Source: Methanocorpusculaceae archaeon UBA425 (GTDB lineage Archaea > Halobacteriota > Methanomicrobia > Methanomicrobiales > Methanocorpusculaceae). Taken from it: DNA of 64,000 bases. Shown in pieces: positions 7,659 through 16,490 of this stretch. Within the stretch, counting starts at the first letter, position 1. Each line of letters begins with the position of its first letter. The translations under genes and the position numbers were made by a program. The notes under the pieces are model-generated. The model did no database searches. It had not been told where the DNA came from and saw only the letters and a program-made list of their open reading frames with translations. The DNA is taken from assembly GCA_002506085.1 (NCBI GenBank), contig DAWV01000006.1, forward strand, positions 37,815 to 101,814. Direction: 5' to 3'.

Positions 7659-8277
7659 TATTCGTCTCCGTCTGCTCACACTTGTGCTGCTCTCTGTCCT
7701 TTCCGTTGTGAGCACGTCCGGAGCCGCGGTTGTTTTTTTCTGGTGGCTCATCTTTGCCGCGAAGACGACGTTTGCAAAAAAATCCTGGAAGCTGGTTCTG
7801 CTGACATCAGTACTTGTGAGTCTTTTTCCCTCGGTCGTTTTGTATTTTTCCGGCGGGGATGTTTTCTACGGGGCAAAGATTTTTGTTCTCGTTCTTTTGG
7901 CATTCTGGTTTTCGGCATGCATTGTTCCGGGCGAGTTCATGAGTCTCTTTGTCTGGATGTTTGGAAAGAAAGCCGGCTTTGACCTGGGGCTCGCCGCTGA
8001 GTTTTCTTTTCAGGCTCTCTTTGAGATACAATCTGATTATTCCCATATGAAGTCGGCACAGAAAATCAAGGGACAAAGGTTTTCTGTTTTCCGGGTTCCT
8101 TCGCTTGCGATGGGTCTTCTTGTTCTTTCGCTCAGGCTGTCGGATTTCCAGTCAGGAATTCTGGCACGGCGGGGTTACATTTCGGGCGGGACATTTGTTC
8201 CGGTGTTCTTTCCCGGAAAATATGATTTTCTGATGCTGGTTGCCGCAATACTTTTGTATGCGGTGCTTCTGGTGTGA
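7651..8277 (+). CDS. ECF transporter transmembrane T component
   Basis: About 208 residues from a GTG at 7651, which overlaps the end of the second ATPase gene. It has several hydrophobic segments (LLTLVLLSVLSVVSTSGAAVVFFWWLIF, LVLLTSVLVSLFPSVVLYF, IFVLVLLAFWFSACIV and a C-terminal one), and a cytoplasmic stretch SAQKIKGQRFSVF. That stretch corresponds to the coupling-helix region with an Ala-basic motif used by EcfT to contact the ATPases. It completes a BioY-A-A'-T biotin importer. No later gene overlaps it, so the operon probably ends here. Confidence 0.85.
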   Translation: MRDIRLRLLTLVLLSVLSVVSTSGAAVVFFWWLIFAAKTTFAKKSWKLVLLTSVLVSLFPSVVLYFSGGDVFYGAKIFVLVLLAFWFSACIVPGEFMSLFVWMFGKKAGFDLGLAAEFSFQALFEIQSDYSHMKSAQKIKGQRFSVFRVPSLAMGLLVLSLRLSDFQSGILARRGYISGGTFVPVFFPGKYDFLMLVAAILLYAVLLV

Positions 8278-8392
8278 GTTTTGAGATGGAAAAACCAGAT
8301 ATTATTGATTATCAGTACAAGCATTCGAATTGTGACCTCATCTGATGGTCTCCATTCACAAACTAATTTATCTTATAGAGCATAGGATTTTT

Positions 8393-9598
8393 ATGCTTAC
8401 AAGAAAGGACAGCGGAGTTTCTCCGGTGATTGCGGTAATACTTCTCATCGCCCTTTCCGTTATTCTCATTTCGATTATTTCTGCTTCTGTGATGAGCGGT
8501 ATTAGCACACTTTCAGCCGTCGATACTAAAATCGTCGGGTTTACGGTTGTGGTGAATGATAATAATACGTCTACGGTGACGCCGGTATCAGGGAAGGGGC
8601 TCCCCTATCTTACGTCATATACCGTGTATCTGGACAACGGGCATGTTCAGAATGTTCCTGATTCAGGGGCTAGCGTGTTGTCAGGGGCGATTATTACAGG
8701 ATTCGATAGTAATGTGACCCGTATCAATATCGCTGGACATTTCACCGACGGGATAACTGCTCTTGTGTTCAGCGGTAAAGTCATTAATAAAACCGTGGTC
8801 TATGATCCAAGTGGGGGGGGGCAATACTATACAATGGGTACTAATGATGGTGAAGGATTTACATCCCCGAGCGAGCTTAATACTTCACTTAATGATTGGT
8901 GGCATGTTCTCCATCCCGATTCTGATATCGCATATTTGCAAGGTAACCAATTGGCATTATATGGGGATATTACGATTGGAAAGGAACCGTTAACCATCAA
9001 TCAGGATCTTGAAATGATGTATCCAAATACCAACTCAGGGGGTTTATCGCAAATTACATTTTTCCGAGCCCCTGGTTATGATGGACCCCTCCTTGTAATC
9101 GAATCTGATGCTGATGTAAATTGGAATCATGGCACTGTTCTTACTTTAGATGGAAATGGGCATGGAAATGCACCTCTCATGGTAATTGAAGATGATGCCT
9201 CTTTTACAGTTGCTACAATTACTTTGATAAATAATACTAATCCAAATGGAAACGGTGGTGGAATATATAATGAAGGCGGTCTTACCGTCTATAATGCTTT
9301 GAATTTACATGGGAACACTGCAATGAATGGTGCAGGTCTCTATAATTCAGGACTTATATCACAGGCTTCAGGTCTTTCTATTACTGGTAATACTGCCTAT
9401 AACAAAGGTGGTGGTATTTATAATTCCGGGACGTTCCCTTATTCATCTGGATCAATCTCCAGTAACTCAGCAGCATTGGGCTATAATTACTATGCCGTAG
9501 CTCAATCGACAAATACCGGATGGTCATTATATACTAAATTCAGTCCGGCTACACCAACACCAACAATAGATCAGGCAGTTAATGTTTCGATACCATAA
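8393..9598 (+). CDS. Secreted surface protein: type IV pilin N-terminus joined to a beta-helix (POMP-like) repeat region
   Basis: About 401 residues from the ATG at 8393, chosen because MLTRKDSGVSPVIAVILLIALSVIL is a class III (prepilin) signal of the archaeal pilin type. An ATG 48 bases upstream is less likely. Residues 20-140 resemble the pilin-domain proteins of Methanomicrobia. From about residue 270 there are repeats of the form G-N-T-x-x-N-x-GGG-I-Y-N-x-G, typical of right-handed beta-helix adhesins. The end is proline/threonine rich (SPATPTPTID). The DNA of the second half is visibly richer in A and T than its neighbours. A run of nine G sits near codon 141. It is probably a cell-surface adhesin; the partner is unknown. 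Confidence 0.75.
   Translation: MLTRKDSGVSPVIAVILLIALSVILISIISASVMSGISTLSAVDTKIVGFTVVVNDNNTSTVTPVSGKGLPYLTSYTVYLDNGHVQNVPDSGASVLSGAIITGFDSNVTRINIAGHFTDGITALVFSGKVINKTVVYDPSGGGQYYTMGTNDGEGFTSPSELNTSLNDWWHVLHPDSDIAYLQGNQLALYGDITIGKEPLTINQDLEMMYPNTNSGGLSQITFFRAPGYDGPLLVIESDADVNWNHGTVLTLDGNGHGNAPLMVIEDDASFTVATITLINNTNPNGNGGGIYNEGGLTVYNALNLHGNTAMNGAGLYNSGLISQASGLSITGNTAYNKGGGIYNSGTFPYSSGSISSNSAALGYNYYAVAQSTNTGWSLYTKFSPATPTPTIDQAVNVSIP
8813..8821 (+). repeat. G9 homopolymer tract inside the surface-protein gene
   Basis: Nine consecutive G encode Gly-Gly-Gly at about codons 141-143, at the junction of the pilin part and the beta-helix part. Gain or loss of one base would truncate the adhesin region while leaving the pilin-like anchor. 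Confidence 0.9.
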
Positions 9599-9672
9599 TC
9601 ATTATAATCGATTCTATTTTTGAGTATGTTCAATCGATATGTCAATTCATTGGACAGAGATTTTTTTAGTGA

Positions 9673-9688
9673 TAGTCCCAAGGGACTA
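9673..9688. terminator. Short perfect inverted repeat followed by T tract, upstream of pycB
   Basis: TAGTCCC-AA-GGGACTA is a 16-bp palindrome followed at once by CTTTTTTAA. It lies 75 bases after the surface-protein stop and 66 before the pycB start. Stem plus T run fits termination of the surface-protein transcript. Because it also precedes pycB, an operator role cannot be excluded. Confidence 0.5.
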
Positions 9689-9753
9689 CTTTTTTAACTC
9701 TTCAGTCCAAAATAATAAAGGTTTAGATAACTCGAATGAGAATGGGAGACACT

Positions 9754-11487
9754 ATGAAAAAACTGAATATTACCGACACAACGCTTCGTGACGCCCATCA
9801 GTCGCTGGCTGCAACGCGTATGCGAACAGTGGATATGCTCGCCCTCGCCCGCGAAATGGAAAACGCGGGCTTCTGGTCCGTTGAAGCATGGGGAGGGGCA
9901 ACCTTCGACACCTGTATCAGGTACTTAAATGACGACCCCTGGGAACGTCTCCGGACTCTTCGCGAAATATTTGTAAAAACGCCAATCCAGATGCTCCTTC
10001 GCGGGCAGAATCTCGTAGGATACCGTCACTACCCCGACGATGTCGTCGACAAATTCGTCTACGCCGCGTCTGAAAACGGGGTTCGTGTCTTCAGAGTCTT
10101 CGATGCACTCAACGACATCAGAAACATGCAGAGATCAATGACCGCCGTCCTCGACACCGGAAATCACCTTCAGGGCACTATATCATATACTACCAGCCCC
10201 GTCCACAGTAATGCCGGATTCGTCAAAATGGCAGAGGAACTCTACAGTCTCGGCTGTAACTCCATCTGCATCAAAGACATGGCAGGACTCATCATGCCCG
10301 AGGAAGCAAGATCCCTCATCACTGGTATCAAAGACAGACTCGACATCCCCATCTGTCTTCACAGCCACTCAACGAGCGGCATCGCTCCGATGAGTTATCA
10401 GGCAGCAATCGAAGCAGGCGTCGATATTCTCGACACCGCCATGTCACCCTTTGCAGGAGGAACAAGCCAGCCTGCCACAGAAAGCATCGTAGCATCTCTT
10501 ATCGGAACTCCGCGCGACACCAATATCTCCCTCTCCACTCTCCGCACAATAAAAACCGCCGCCCTCACCGTCAGAGGAAAATACGACTGCTTAATTGACC
10601 CCATCTCCGTCCGGATCGACAGCGACGTTTTAATCTATCAGCTTCCAGGCGGAATGATTTCCAACCTAGTATCACAATTGAAAGAGCAGAACGCTCTGGA
10701 CAAAATGGACGAAGTTCTTCACGAGATTCCAAAAGTCAGAGAAGACCTCGGATACCCGCCGCTCGTCACACCCACATCCCAGATTGTCGGAACCCAGGCA
10801 GTGTTAAACGTTTTAATGGGAGGGCGCTACAAGACGGTCACCAACGAAGTTCGTGACTACGTCATCGGACTTTATGGAAAGAGCCCGAAAGAACTCGATG
10901 CGGCTCTCGTAAAAACTATCATCGGAGCCGCGCCGAGACTTACCTGCCGGCCTGCCGACACCCTTGAACCCATCTACGCAAAAATGAAAGCCGACGCAGA
11001 GGCACAGGGTCTCGTCAAAAAAGAGGAGGACGTATTAACATACATTCTTTACCCGGCAATCGCCCCCGCCTTCCTCAAAGGCGAAAAGAAAGCCGAATCC
11101 TTCCCGGTCGCCCAGCCCCCCTCCAATGGAAAAACCATGTCGGACTTTGACATCCCAAGATCCATGGAGGTAGAAGTCGACGGGGAAGTCTATGCGGTAA
11201 GAATTCTCTCTGTCGAAGGAGAAGCTGTCGTAAGTTCAGTCACGCCGACTGAAACCCGTCACCGGGGCGACATTCCCGGCGGCGTCAAGAGCAGTATTCA
11301 GGGCATGGTCCTCGACATCAAAGTCCAGGCAGGTCAGAAAGTATCCGCAGGCGACACCCTCCTCGTTCTCGAAGCAATGAAAATGGAAAATCCGATTGTC
11401 AGCCCCATTGACGGCACTGTCACTGAAATCTTCGTGGAGAGCGGCGCCGTTGTCCAAAGCGGCGATGTCCTAGTGGTGGTGCAATGA
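9754..11487 (+). CDS. pycB: PycB, pyruvate carboxylase subunit B (carboxyltransferase and biotin carrier)
   Basis: About 577 residues from the ATG at 9754; GGGAG about six bases upstream decides this start over ATG codons at 9736 and 9742. The N-terminal carboxyltransferase TIM barrel begins ITDTTLRDAHQSL and has FRVFDALND and KDMAGL..P and, at HSHSTSG, metal-binding histidines. The C-terminal biotinyl domain has the attachment motif EAMKMENP, where the Lys is modified by BirA. With PycA it makes oxaloacetate from pyruvate, bicarbonate and ATP, feeding aspartate and the incomplete reductive citrate path of methanogens. It overlaps pycA by four bases. Confidence 0.96.
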   Translation: MKKLNITDTTLRDAHQSLAATRMRTVDMLALAREMENAGFWSVEAWGGATFDTCIRYLNDDPWERLRTLREIFVKTPIQMLLRGQNLVGYRHYPDDVVDKFVYAASENGVRVFRVFDALNDIRNMQRSMTAVLDTGNHLQGTISYTTSPVHSNAGFVKMAEELYSLGCNSICIKDMAGLIMPEEARSLITGIKDRLDIPICLHSHSTSGIAPMSYQAAIEAGVDILDTAMSPFAGGTSQPATESIVASLIGTPRDTNISLSTLRTIKTAALTVRGKYDCLIDPISVRIDSDVLIYQLPGGMISNLVSQLKEQNALDKMDEVLHEIPKVREDLGYPPLVTPTSQIVGTQAVLNVLMGGRYKTVTNEVRDYVIGLYGKSPKELDAALVKTIIGAAPRLTCRPADTLEPIYAKMKADAEAQGLVKKEEDVLTYILYPAIAPAFLKGEKKAESFPVAQPPSNGKTMSDFDIPRSMEVEVDGEVYAVRILSVEGEAVVSSVTPTETRHRGDIPGGVKSSIQGMVLDIKVQAGQKVSAGDTLLVLEAMKMENPIVSPIDGTVTEIFVESGAVVQSGDVLVVVQ

Positions 11488-12986
11488 GTGAAAATGAATA
11501 CTTTGACAAAGTATTAGTCGCAAACCGCGGGGAAATCGCCATTCGCGTCATGCGTGCATGCCGTGAAATGGGGATTGAAACGGTCGCCGTTTACTCGGAA
11601 GCAGATGCAAACGCTTTACACGTAAAATATGCAGACGAGGCGTTTCTGATTGGTGCCGCCCACCCGAAGAAAAGTTATCTCAACAAGGAGAGAATCCTCG
11701 AGGTCGCCGAACTGGCCGGAGTCGATGCAATTCATCCTGGATACGGATTCCTTGCAGAAAATGCGGAATTCTCCGGAGCCGTGAAAAAAGCAGGATTCAC
11801 CTTCATCGGTCCGTCTGAACCGACTATGAAAATGATGGGATCCAAACTTGAATCCAAGAAAGCTATGGAAAAAGCCGGTGTTCCGGTACTTCCATGGACG
11901 AAGAGCACGGATCACGACGAGGCAAAAGCATTCGCCGAATCAATTGGCTATCCTGTCATCGTTAAAGCATCCGCCGGCGGAGGCGGAATCGGTATGACGG
12001 TTGTCAATAACGAGGCGGAGCTGGACGAAGCAATTGCAAAATCCCAAAGAACCGCAGAATCTGCATTTGGCGACTCAACGGTTTTCATAGAAAAATATCT
12101 GGCAAAACCCCGTCACATCGAGGTTCAGGTCTTCGCCGATTCGAAAGGCGACGTCATTCATATGTTCGAGCGTGACTGCTCCATCCAGAGACGTCACCAG
12201 AAACTCATCGAAGAGGCCCCGTGTCCGATAATGACCCCGGAACTCCGTGAACAGATGACGCAGTCTGCAATCACTGTTGCAAAAACCTGTAATTATGAAA
12301 ATGCGGGTACGGTGGAGTTCCTCTATGATCATGGCAAATATTACTTCATGGAGATGAATACCCGTCTGCAGGTTGAACACACCGTAACCGAGCTGATTAC
12401 CGGACTTGACATGGTCAGAATGCAGATTATGGTTGCTGCAGGCGAGCGTCTTCCTTATGCTCAGGATGAGATTACCTGCAGAGGACATGCCATCGAGTGC
12501 CGTGTGAATGCAGAGGATCCGATGAACAATTATGCTGCCGATGCAGGAAAAATCACCCGTTACCGGTCACCGGGCGGACCCGGCATCCGGATTGACAGCA
12601 GTATTCATGCAGGATACTCGATTCCTCCGTATTATGATTCGATGATTGCAAAACTCTGCGCACGAGCCATGACCCGTGAGGAAACGATTGCCCGTATGCG
12701 CCGTGCTATTACGGAATATGTCATCATCGGTGTGAAGACGACACTCCCGCTTCAATACGCGGTGATGAACAGTCCTGAATTCATTGCAGGAAACACCCAC
12801 ACGCATTTCCTTCAGGACCCGGAGATTATGCGGTATCTTACGCGGTATATGCGTGAAAGCGAGACCCGTATGAATCAGCTTGGGGCGCCTCTCAAGCAGG
12901 GAAAAGACAAGACCATCGCCGTAACCGCCGCGGTGAGTGCCTATATGAGTGCCCTTGCTGCAAAGAACGGAAAGAAAAAAGAATAA
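11484..12986 (+). CDS. pycA: PycA, pyruvate carboxylase biotin carboxylase subunit
   Basis: The 500-residue product has a complete biotin carboxylase ATP-grasp fold. It opens with FDKVLVANRGEIAIRVMRACREMGIETVAVYSEAD, has the glycine-rich loop KASAGGGGIGM, ERDCSIQRRHQKLIEEAP and the catalytic EMNTRLQVEHTVTE, and HAIECRVNAEDP. It carboxylates the biotin carried by PycB. A lysine-rich tail closes the protein. The order pycB-pycA is reversed relative to some methanogens. The gene converges on tfrB with only a few T-rich bases between. Confidence 0.96.
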   Translation: MSENEYFDKVLVANRGEIAIRVMRACREMGIETVAVYSEADANALHVKYADEAFLIGAAHPKKSYLNKERILEVAELAGVDAIHPGYGFLAENAEFSGAVKKAGFTFIGPSEPTMKMMGSKLESKKAMEKAGVPVLPWTKSTDHDEAKAFAESIGYPVIVKASAGGGGIGMTVVNNEAELDEAIAKSQRTAESAFGDSTVFIEKYLAKPRHIEVQVFADSKGDVIHMFERDCSIQRRHQKLIEEAPCPIMTPELREQMTQSAITVAKTCNYENAGTVEFLYDHGKYYFMEMNTRLQVEHTVTELITGLDMVRMQIMVAAGERLPYAQDEITCRGHAIECRVNAEDPMNNYAADAGKITRYRSPGGPGIRIDSSIHAGYSIPPYYDSMIAKLCARAMTREETIARMRRAITEYVIIGVKTTLPLQYAVMNSPEFIAGNTHTHFLQDPEIMRYLTRYMRESETRMNQLGAPLKQGKDKTIAVTAAVSAYMSALAAKNGKKKE

Positions 12987-12992
12987 TTTTTT

Positions 12993-14420
12993 TTATTTTC
13001 GGTGTCCTTCCATCATCAGGGTCGCAATATTTTTGACAGGAAGACCTGTCACCTGATGCAGATGGAACTCGCAGAACGGGCATACCGTCACAATATAATC
13101 AGCCCCGGTCTTTTTTACCATCTCGGCACGCACTGCCCCGATTTTTGCCGCCTCTTCGGGCTGACCGGATTTAACTCCGCCGCCTGCTCCGCAGCATCTG
13201 GCAGGCATCTCTACGAATTTTTCAGCGACCGATTCCAGAAGAATCCGCGGCTGTTTGGAGATTCCCTGCCCCCTGAGTAAATGGCACGGGTCGTGATACG
13301 TGTATGTGCCTGCAACCTTGGAAGGAGCCTTGAATCCGATTTCACAGAGGAACTCGGTGATATCGACAACACGGAACGGCGTATCGTAATCGTTTTTCAG
13401 CGTCGCGCCGCAGCCGGCGCACATAGTGAGAACGGTATCAACACCCGCTTTTACGAATGCATCGATGTTTCGCTTCTGTAGTTCGGGGATGAATCCCACG
13501 AAACCCGTTCTGATAAGCGGTGAGCCGCAGCAGACCTGATCTTTTGGAATGATGACCCTGATTCCGTTCAGACGGAGAAGCTCGATCGCGTCCAATGCCG
13601 GCTGAATCACACGGCCGTTGAACATGCAGCCGACGAAAAATCCGATTGTGGCACGGACTTCACCTTCAGGTTCGATTACGTCAGCCACCTGCTCAAGGAA
13701 CGTCGTTTCTTTCCGCTCAATCGAGCGCCCTGTCTTTTCTATCAGAGAGGCAAGTGCCTTGTGCGCCGGAAGCGACAACCCTCTTTTCATAGCCTCGGAC
13801 CGGAGTTTTTCGATTGCTTTTCTCGGGGTATCTATGTCTTTTGGGCAGACCTCTACACATTTGCGGCAGGTTGTGCAGGAAAACAGTCCCTTGTCGATTG
13901 CTTCAAGAATTCTGTCTGCATTGTCCCGCGGGTCAAGGTTGAGTCTCTGTTCCTGCCGCATGATAGTGGGGCCCTTGAAATCTGAGGCAGAAATTGCGGG
14001 GCAGGATGAGATACATGAGTAGCATTCGATGCACTCACGCAGAGGTTTTATGTCGTCGATATCTGCCTGTCTGACCTCCGGGCATTCTGATCCTCCGTTC
14101 AGCCAGGCGATCTGTGCCATAACCGGAGCAATATCTGTTATCAGGTCCCGGATTCTCGGCAGGTCCAGCGGCTCGATGACGTCCCCTTCGTGTGCTTCCT
14201 GCATACAGGCAAGCACCGGTTCGCCGTTCACTCGGACAGCACAAGATCCGCACTGCCCTCCCCGGCAGCAATGTCTGTAGGCAAACGTCGGGTCGATGGT
14301 ATCTCTCACGGCATCAAGAACGTTCAGCACCCGTGCCGCTGTATTTACGGATACGTCGTATTCCACGAAGTGCGGCTGCTCTCCGGTGACCGGGTCATAG
14401 CGTGAAATAGTTACTTTCAT
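12993..14420 (-). CDS. tfrB: TfrB, thiol:fumarate reductase Fe-S / heterodisulfide-forming subunit
   Basis: About 475 residues from the ATG at 14420 (MKVTISRYDP), which overlaps the tfrA stop as ATGA; a longer frame upstream is rejected. The N-terminal [2Fe-2S] domain has CCRGGQCGSCAVRVNGEPVLAC. Two [4Fe-4S] motifs follow, CIECYSCISSCP and CTTCRKCVEVCP. The C-terminal half has CCG domains like HdrB (CCGSPLI, CAGCGATL, CHLLRGQG, CCGAGGGVKSG). It oxidises coenzyme M and coenzyme B thiols to the heterodisulfide and passes electrons to fumarate reduction on TfrA. Confidence 0.93.
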   Translation of the reverse strand: MKVTISRYDPVTGEQPHFVEYDVSVNTAARVLNVLDAVRDTIDPTFAYRHCCRGGQCGSCAVRVNGEPVLACMQEAHEGDVIEPLDLPRIRDLITDIAPVMAQIAWLNGGSECPEVRQADIDDIKPLRECIECYSCISSCPAISASDFKGPTIMRQEQRLNLDPRDNADRILEAIDKGLFSCTTCRKCVEVCPKDIDTPRKAIEKLRSEAMKRGLSLPAHKALASLIEKTGRSIERKETTFLEQVADVIEPEGEVRATIGFFVGCMFNGRVIQPALDAIELLRLNGIRVIIPKDQVCCGSPLIRTGFVGFIPELQKRNIDAFVKAGVDTVLTMCAGCGATLKNDYDTPFRVVDITEFLCEIGFKAPSKVAGTYTYHDPCHLLRGQGISKQPRILLESVAEKFVEMPARCCGAGGGVKSGQPEEAAKIGAVRAEMVKKTGADYIVTVCPFCEFHLHQVTGLPVKNIATLMMEGHRK

Positions 14421-16045
14421 AATCTGTTCTCCAGAATTTCGATGCCGGATTTTCCTTTGACGAAGAACGTGTGCCCGAATGGCGAGTCTGCATTCGTCCA
14501 TGTCTGTTTCACGTCGGTTCGCGTGTGTGCCCCTCTGGATTCGCGTCTCAGGAGAGCCCCTTCGATGACGAGTTTTGCCACCAGAAGCATATTTTCTGTG
14601 ATGACCGCGTCGGAAAGTTCGCGCGAGGACGAGATTTTGAGCGGCGTGTTCTGCAGTTTTTCAATTCCGCGTTCGGCGACTCTGAGATCAAGTTCGTTTC
14701 TATAGATTCCTACATTGTTCCACATAATCATCTTCATGGATTGTCTGACGTCAGCGGTTTTCGTCGAACCCTTGTAAAATGAATTGAGTTTATCTTCGGC
14801 GGCTTTAATTTGCTTATCGTCGATATTTCTCGCGGTTCGTTTGCATTTGCCTGCAGAGAGTCCTGCCCTTCTGCCGAATACCTGGGTTTCTGCAAGGGCA
14901 TTTCCTCCGAGTCTGTTTCCGCCGTGAACTCCGCCCGCAACTTCTCCTGCGGCAAAGAGATGCGGCACTGTTGTCAGAGTGTCGGGCGTAATCTTCAGCC
15001 CGCCCATGAAGTGGTGGGCTGTTGGAGCGACTTCCATTGGTTGTGTTCTGATGTCCACGCCGAACTGAAGAAACTGATTCAGCATAATGGGAAGCCGGCT
15101 CTCAATCTGCTCCCGCGGGAGGTGAGACACATCGAGCCAGACCCCGCCGTGCTCGGTATCGCGCCCTTCGAGAACTTCGGTCGCAATGGACCGGGATACC
15201 ACATCCCTTGTGGACAGTTCCATGCGCTTCGGGTCGTATTTTTCCATGAACCGTTCGCCAAGAGCATTTTTGAGAACGCCCCCCTCTCCTCTCACTGCTT
15301 CGGTGATGAGCCTTCCGCGTGAATCGTAGGGTGTAACTGCTCCGGTCGGGTGGAACTGAACCTGCTCCATGTCGATGAGCTGCGCCCCTGCCCGATAGCC
15401 AAGAGCATATCCGTCCCCGGTTCCTGCAGTCGAGTTGGTGGTCGTGTCGTAGACCTGACCCGCTCCTCCTGTTGCCAGAATAACCGCGTCGGCTGTAATA
15501 AGACCAAGGTTTCCTTCACGGTCACAGGTGATTGCACCATTCACTTTTTCGCCATCTGAAAGCAGGTCCAGGACCGTGACCTCATTTTCGATAGTGACCG
15601 ACGAACTTCTGAGTTTTTCCAGAAGCGTCATCACTATTTCATGTCCGGTGTGATCGCCGGCATAGCATGTCCGGGCACATCTCTGACCTCCGAAAGGCCG
15701 CTGGGCTATGCAGTTGTCTTTTGCTAAATCGAAAACGGCACCCCAGGTAAAGAGGTCACGTATTCGGTCCGGGACTTCGCTTGTGAGCGTACGCACGAGG
15801 TCTTCATCATTCAGATACGCACCGCCACTCATTGTGTCTTCGAAATGAGCCTGTATCGAATCGGTATCTTTCAAAACTGCGTTGATACCGCCTTCTGCCA
15901 TGACAGTACATCCGCCTTTTCCGGTGATGGTTTTTGAGACGATTATTGTCTCTCCAAAATTTTCAGCCTCAACTGCAGCACGTATTCCCGCCCCGCCCGA
16001 ACCGATGACGAGTACATGACAGTCTGATGTGTTTTCGATGCCCAT
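14417..16045 (-). CDS. tfrA: TfrA, thiol:fumarate reductase flavoprotein subunit
   Basis: The 542-residue flavoprotein belongs to the succinate dehydrogenase/fumarate reductase family. The N-terminal FAD motif is VLVIGSGGAGIRAAVEAE. The His-Thr/Gly region that holds covalent FAD in Sdh is represented by GKGGCTVMAEGGINAVL, without an obvious flavin-linking His. The catalytic HHFMGGLKI and RLGGNALAETQVFGRRAG are present. With TfrB it makes succinate from fumarate in the cytoplasm, using CoM-SH and CoB-SH. No membrane anchor genes are nearby, as expected for Tfr. Confidence 0.93.
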   Translation of the reverse strand: MGIENTSDCHVLVIGSGGAGIRAAVEAENFGETIIVSKTITGKGGCTVMAEGGINAVLKDTDSIQAHFEDTMSGGAYLNDEDLVRTLTSEVPDRIRDLFTWGAVFDLAKDNCIAQRPFGGQRCARTCYAGDHTGHEIVMTLLEKLRSSSVTIENEVTVLDLLSDGEKVNGAITCDREGNLGLITADAVILATGGAGQVYDTTTNSTAGTGDGYALGYRAGAQLIDMEQVQFHPTGAVTPYDSRGRLITEAVRGEGGVLKNALGERFMEKYDPKRMELSTRDVVSRSIATEVLEGRDTEHGGVWLDVSHLPREQIESRLPIMLNQFLQFGVDIRTQPMEVAPTAHHFMGGLKITPDTLTTVPHLFAAGEVAGGVHGGNRLGGNALAETQVFGRRAGLSAGKCKRTARNIDDKQIKAAEDKLNSFYKGSTKTADVRQSMKMIMWNNVGIYRNELDLRVAERGIEKLQNTPLKISSSRELSDAVITENMLLVAKLVIEGALLRRESRGAHTRTDVKQTWTNADSPFGHTFFVKGKSGIEILENRL

Positions 16046-16106
16046 TTCGAATCCTATGATATAGTTATTGGAAATCCTATGTGATAAAAGCGAGGGAAAA
16101 GGGAGG

Positions 16107-16382
16107 TTATACTTCGAGAACCATCTCTCCGTCCGGCGTTAGATGGTATTTCATTACCGTCCCGTCAGGTTCGGTTGTTGTATAACGGATATTGCCGGCG
16201 GCATCTGTGGTCCAGACGGTACTTGTTCCATCGATAAAGAGAATCGAGCCTTCGCTTTCATCGCCAGTGAATATGTTCCCGTCTTTATCGGTATATTGTG
16301 TCGGGTCATCCTCTGTTGAAACACAGCCTGCCGAAATGACGGCGAGCACGAGAATGAGTCCCGCAATCCATATTTTATTCAT
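16107..16382 (-). CDS. Small lipoprotein, function unknown
   Basis: This 91-residue protein has a short basic start, a hydrophobic core (IWIAGLILVLAVISA) and a lipobox ISAGC at Cys20, so it is probably lipid-anchored outside the membrane. The mature part has short repeats rich in Asp, Gly and Thr (DKDGNIFTGDESEG, TTDAAGNIRYTTTEPDGT) that suggest a small beta sheet like WD/RHS-type motifs. It lies alone between tfrA and the aspartate kinase gene. I do not recognise a family. Confidence 0.65.
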   Translation of the reverse strand: MNKIWIAGLILVLAVISAGCVSTEDDPTQYTDKDGNIFTGDESEGSILFIDGTSTVWTTDAAGNIRYTTTEPDGTVMKYHLTPDGEMVLEV

Positions 16383-16490
16383 AAGTCATATTTGGTCACT
16401 CTAATTGAAATCTTTTGTTCAATCCCGCAGAGTATATCTCTTGGTACGTCCCACAATCTACACAACTATTCAAAAGGTGCTACCAATAAG

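Noticed and set aside
12075..12488. Minus-strand open frame of 137 codons inside pycA
   Set aside because: It is a shadow of the conserved pycA coding sequence, with His/Phe/Leu-rich content and no family match.
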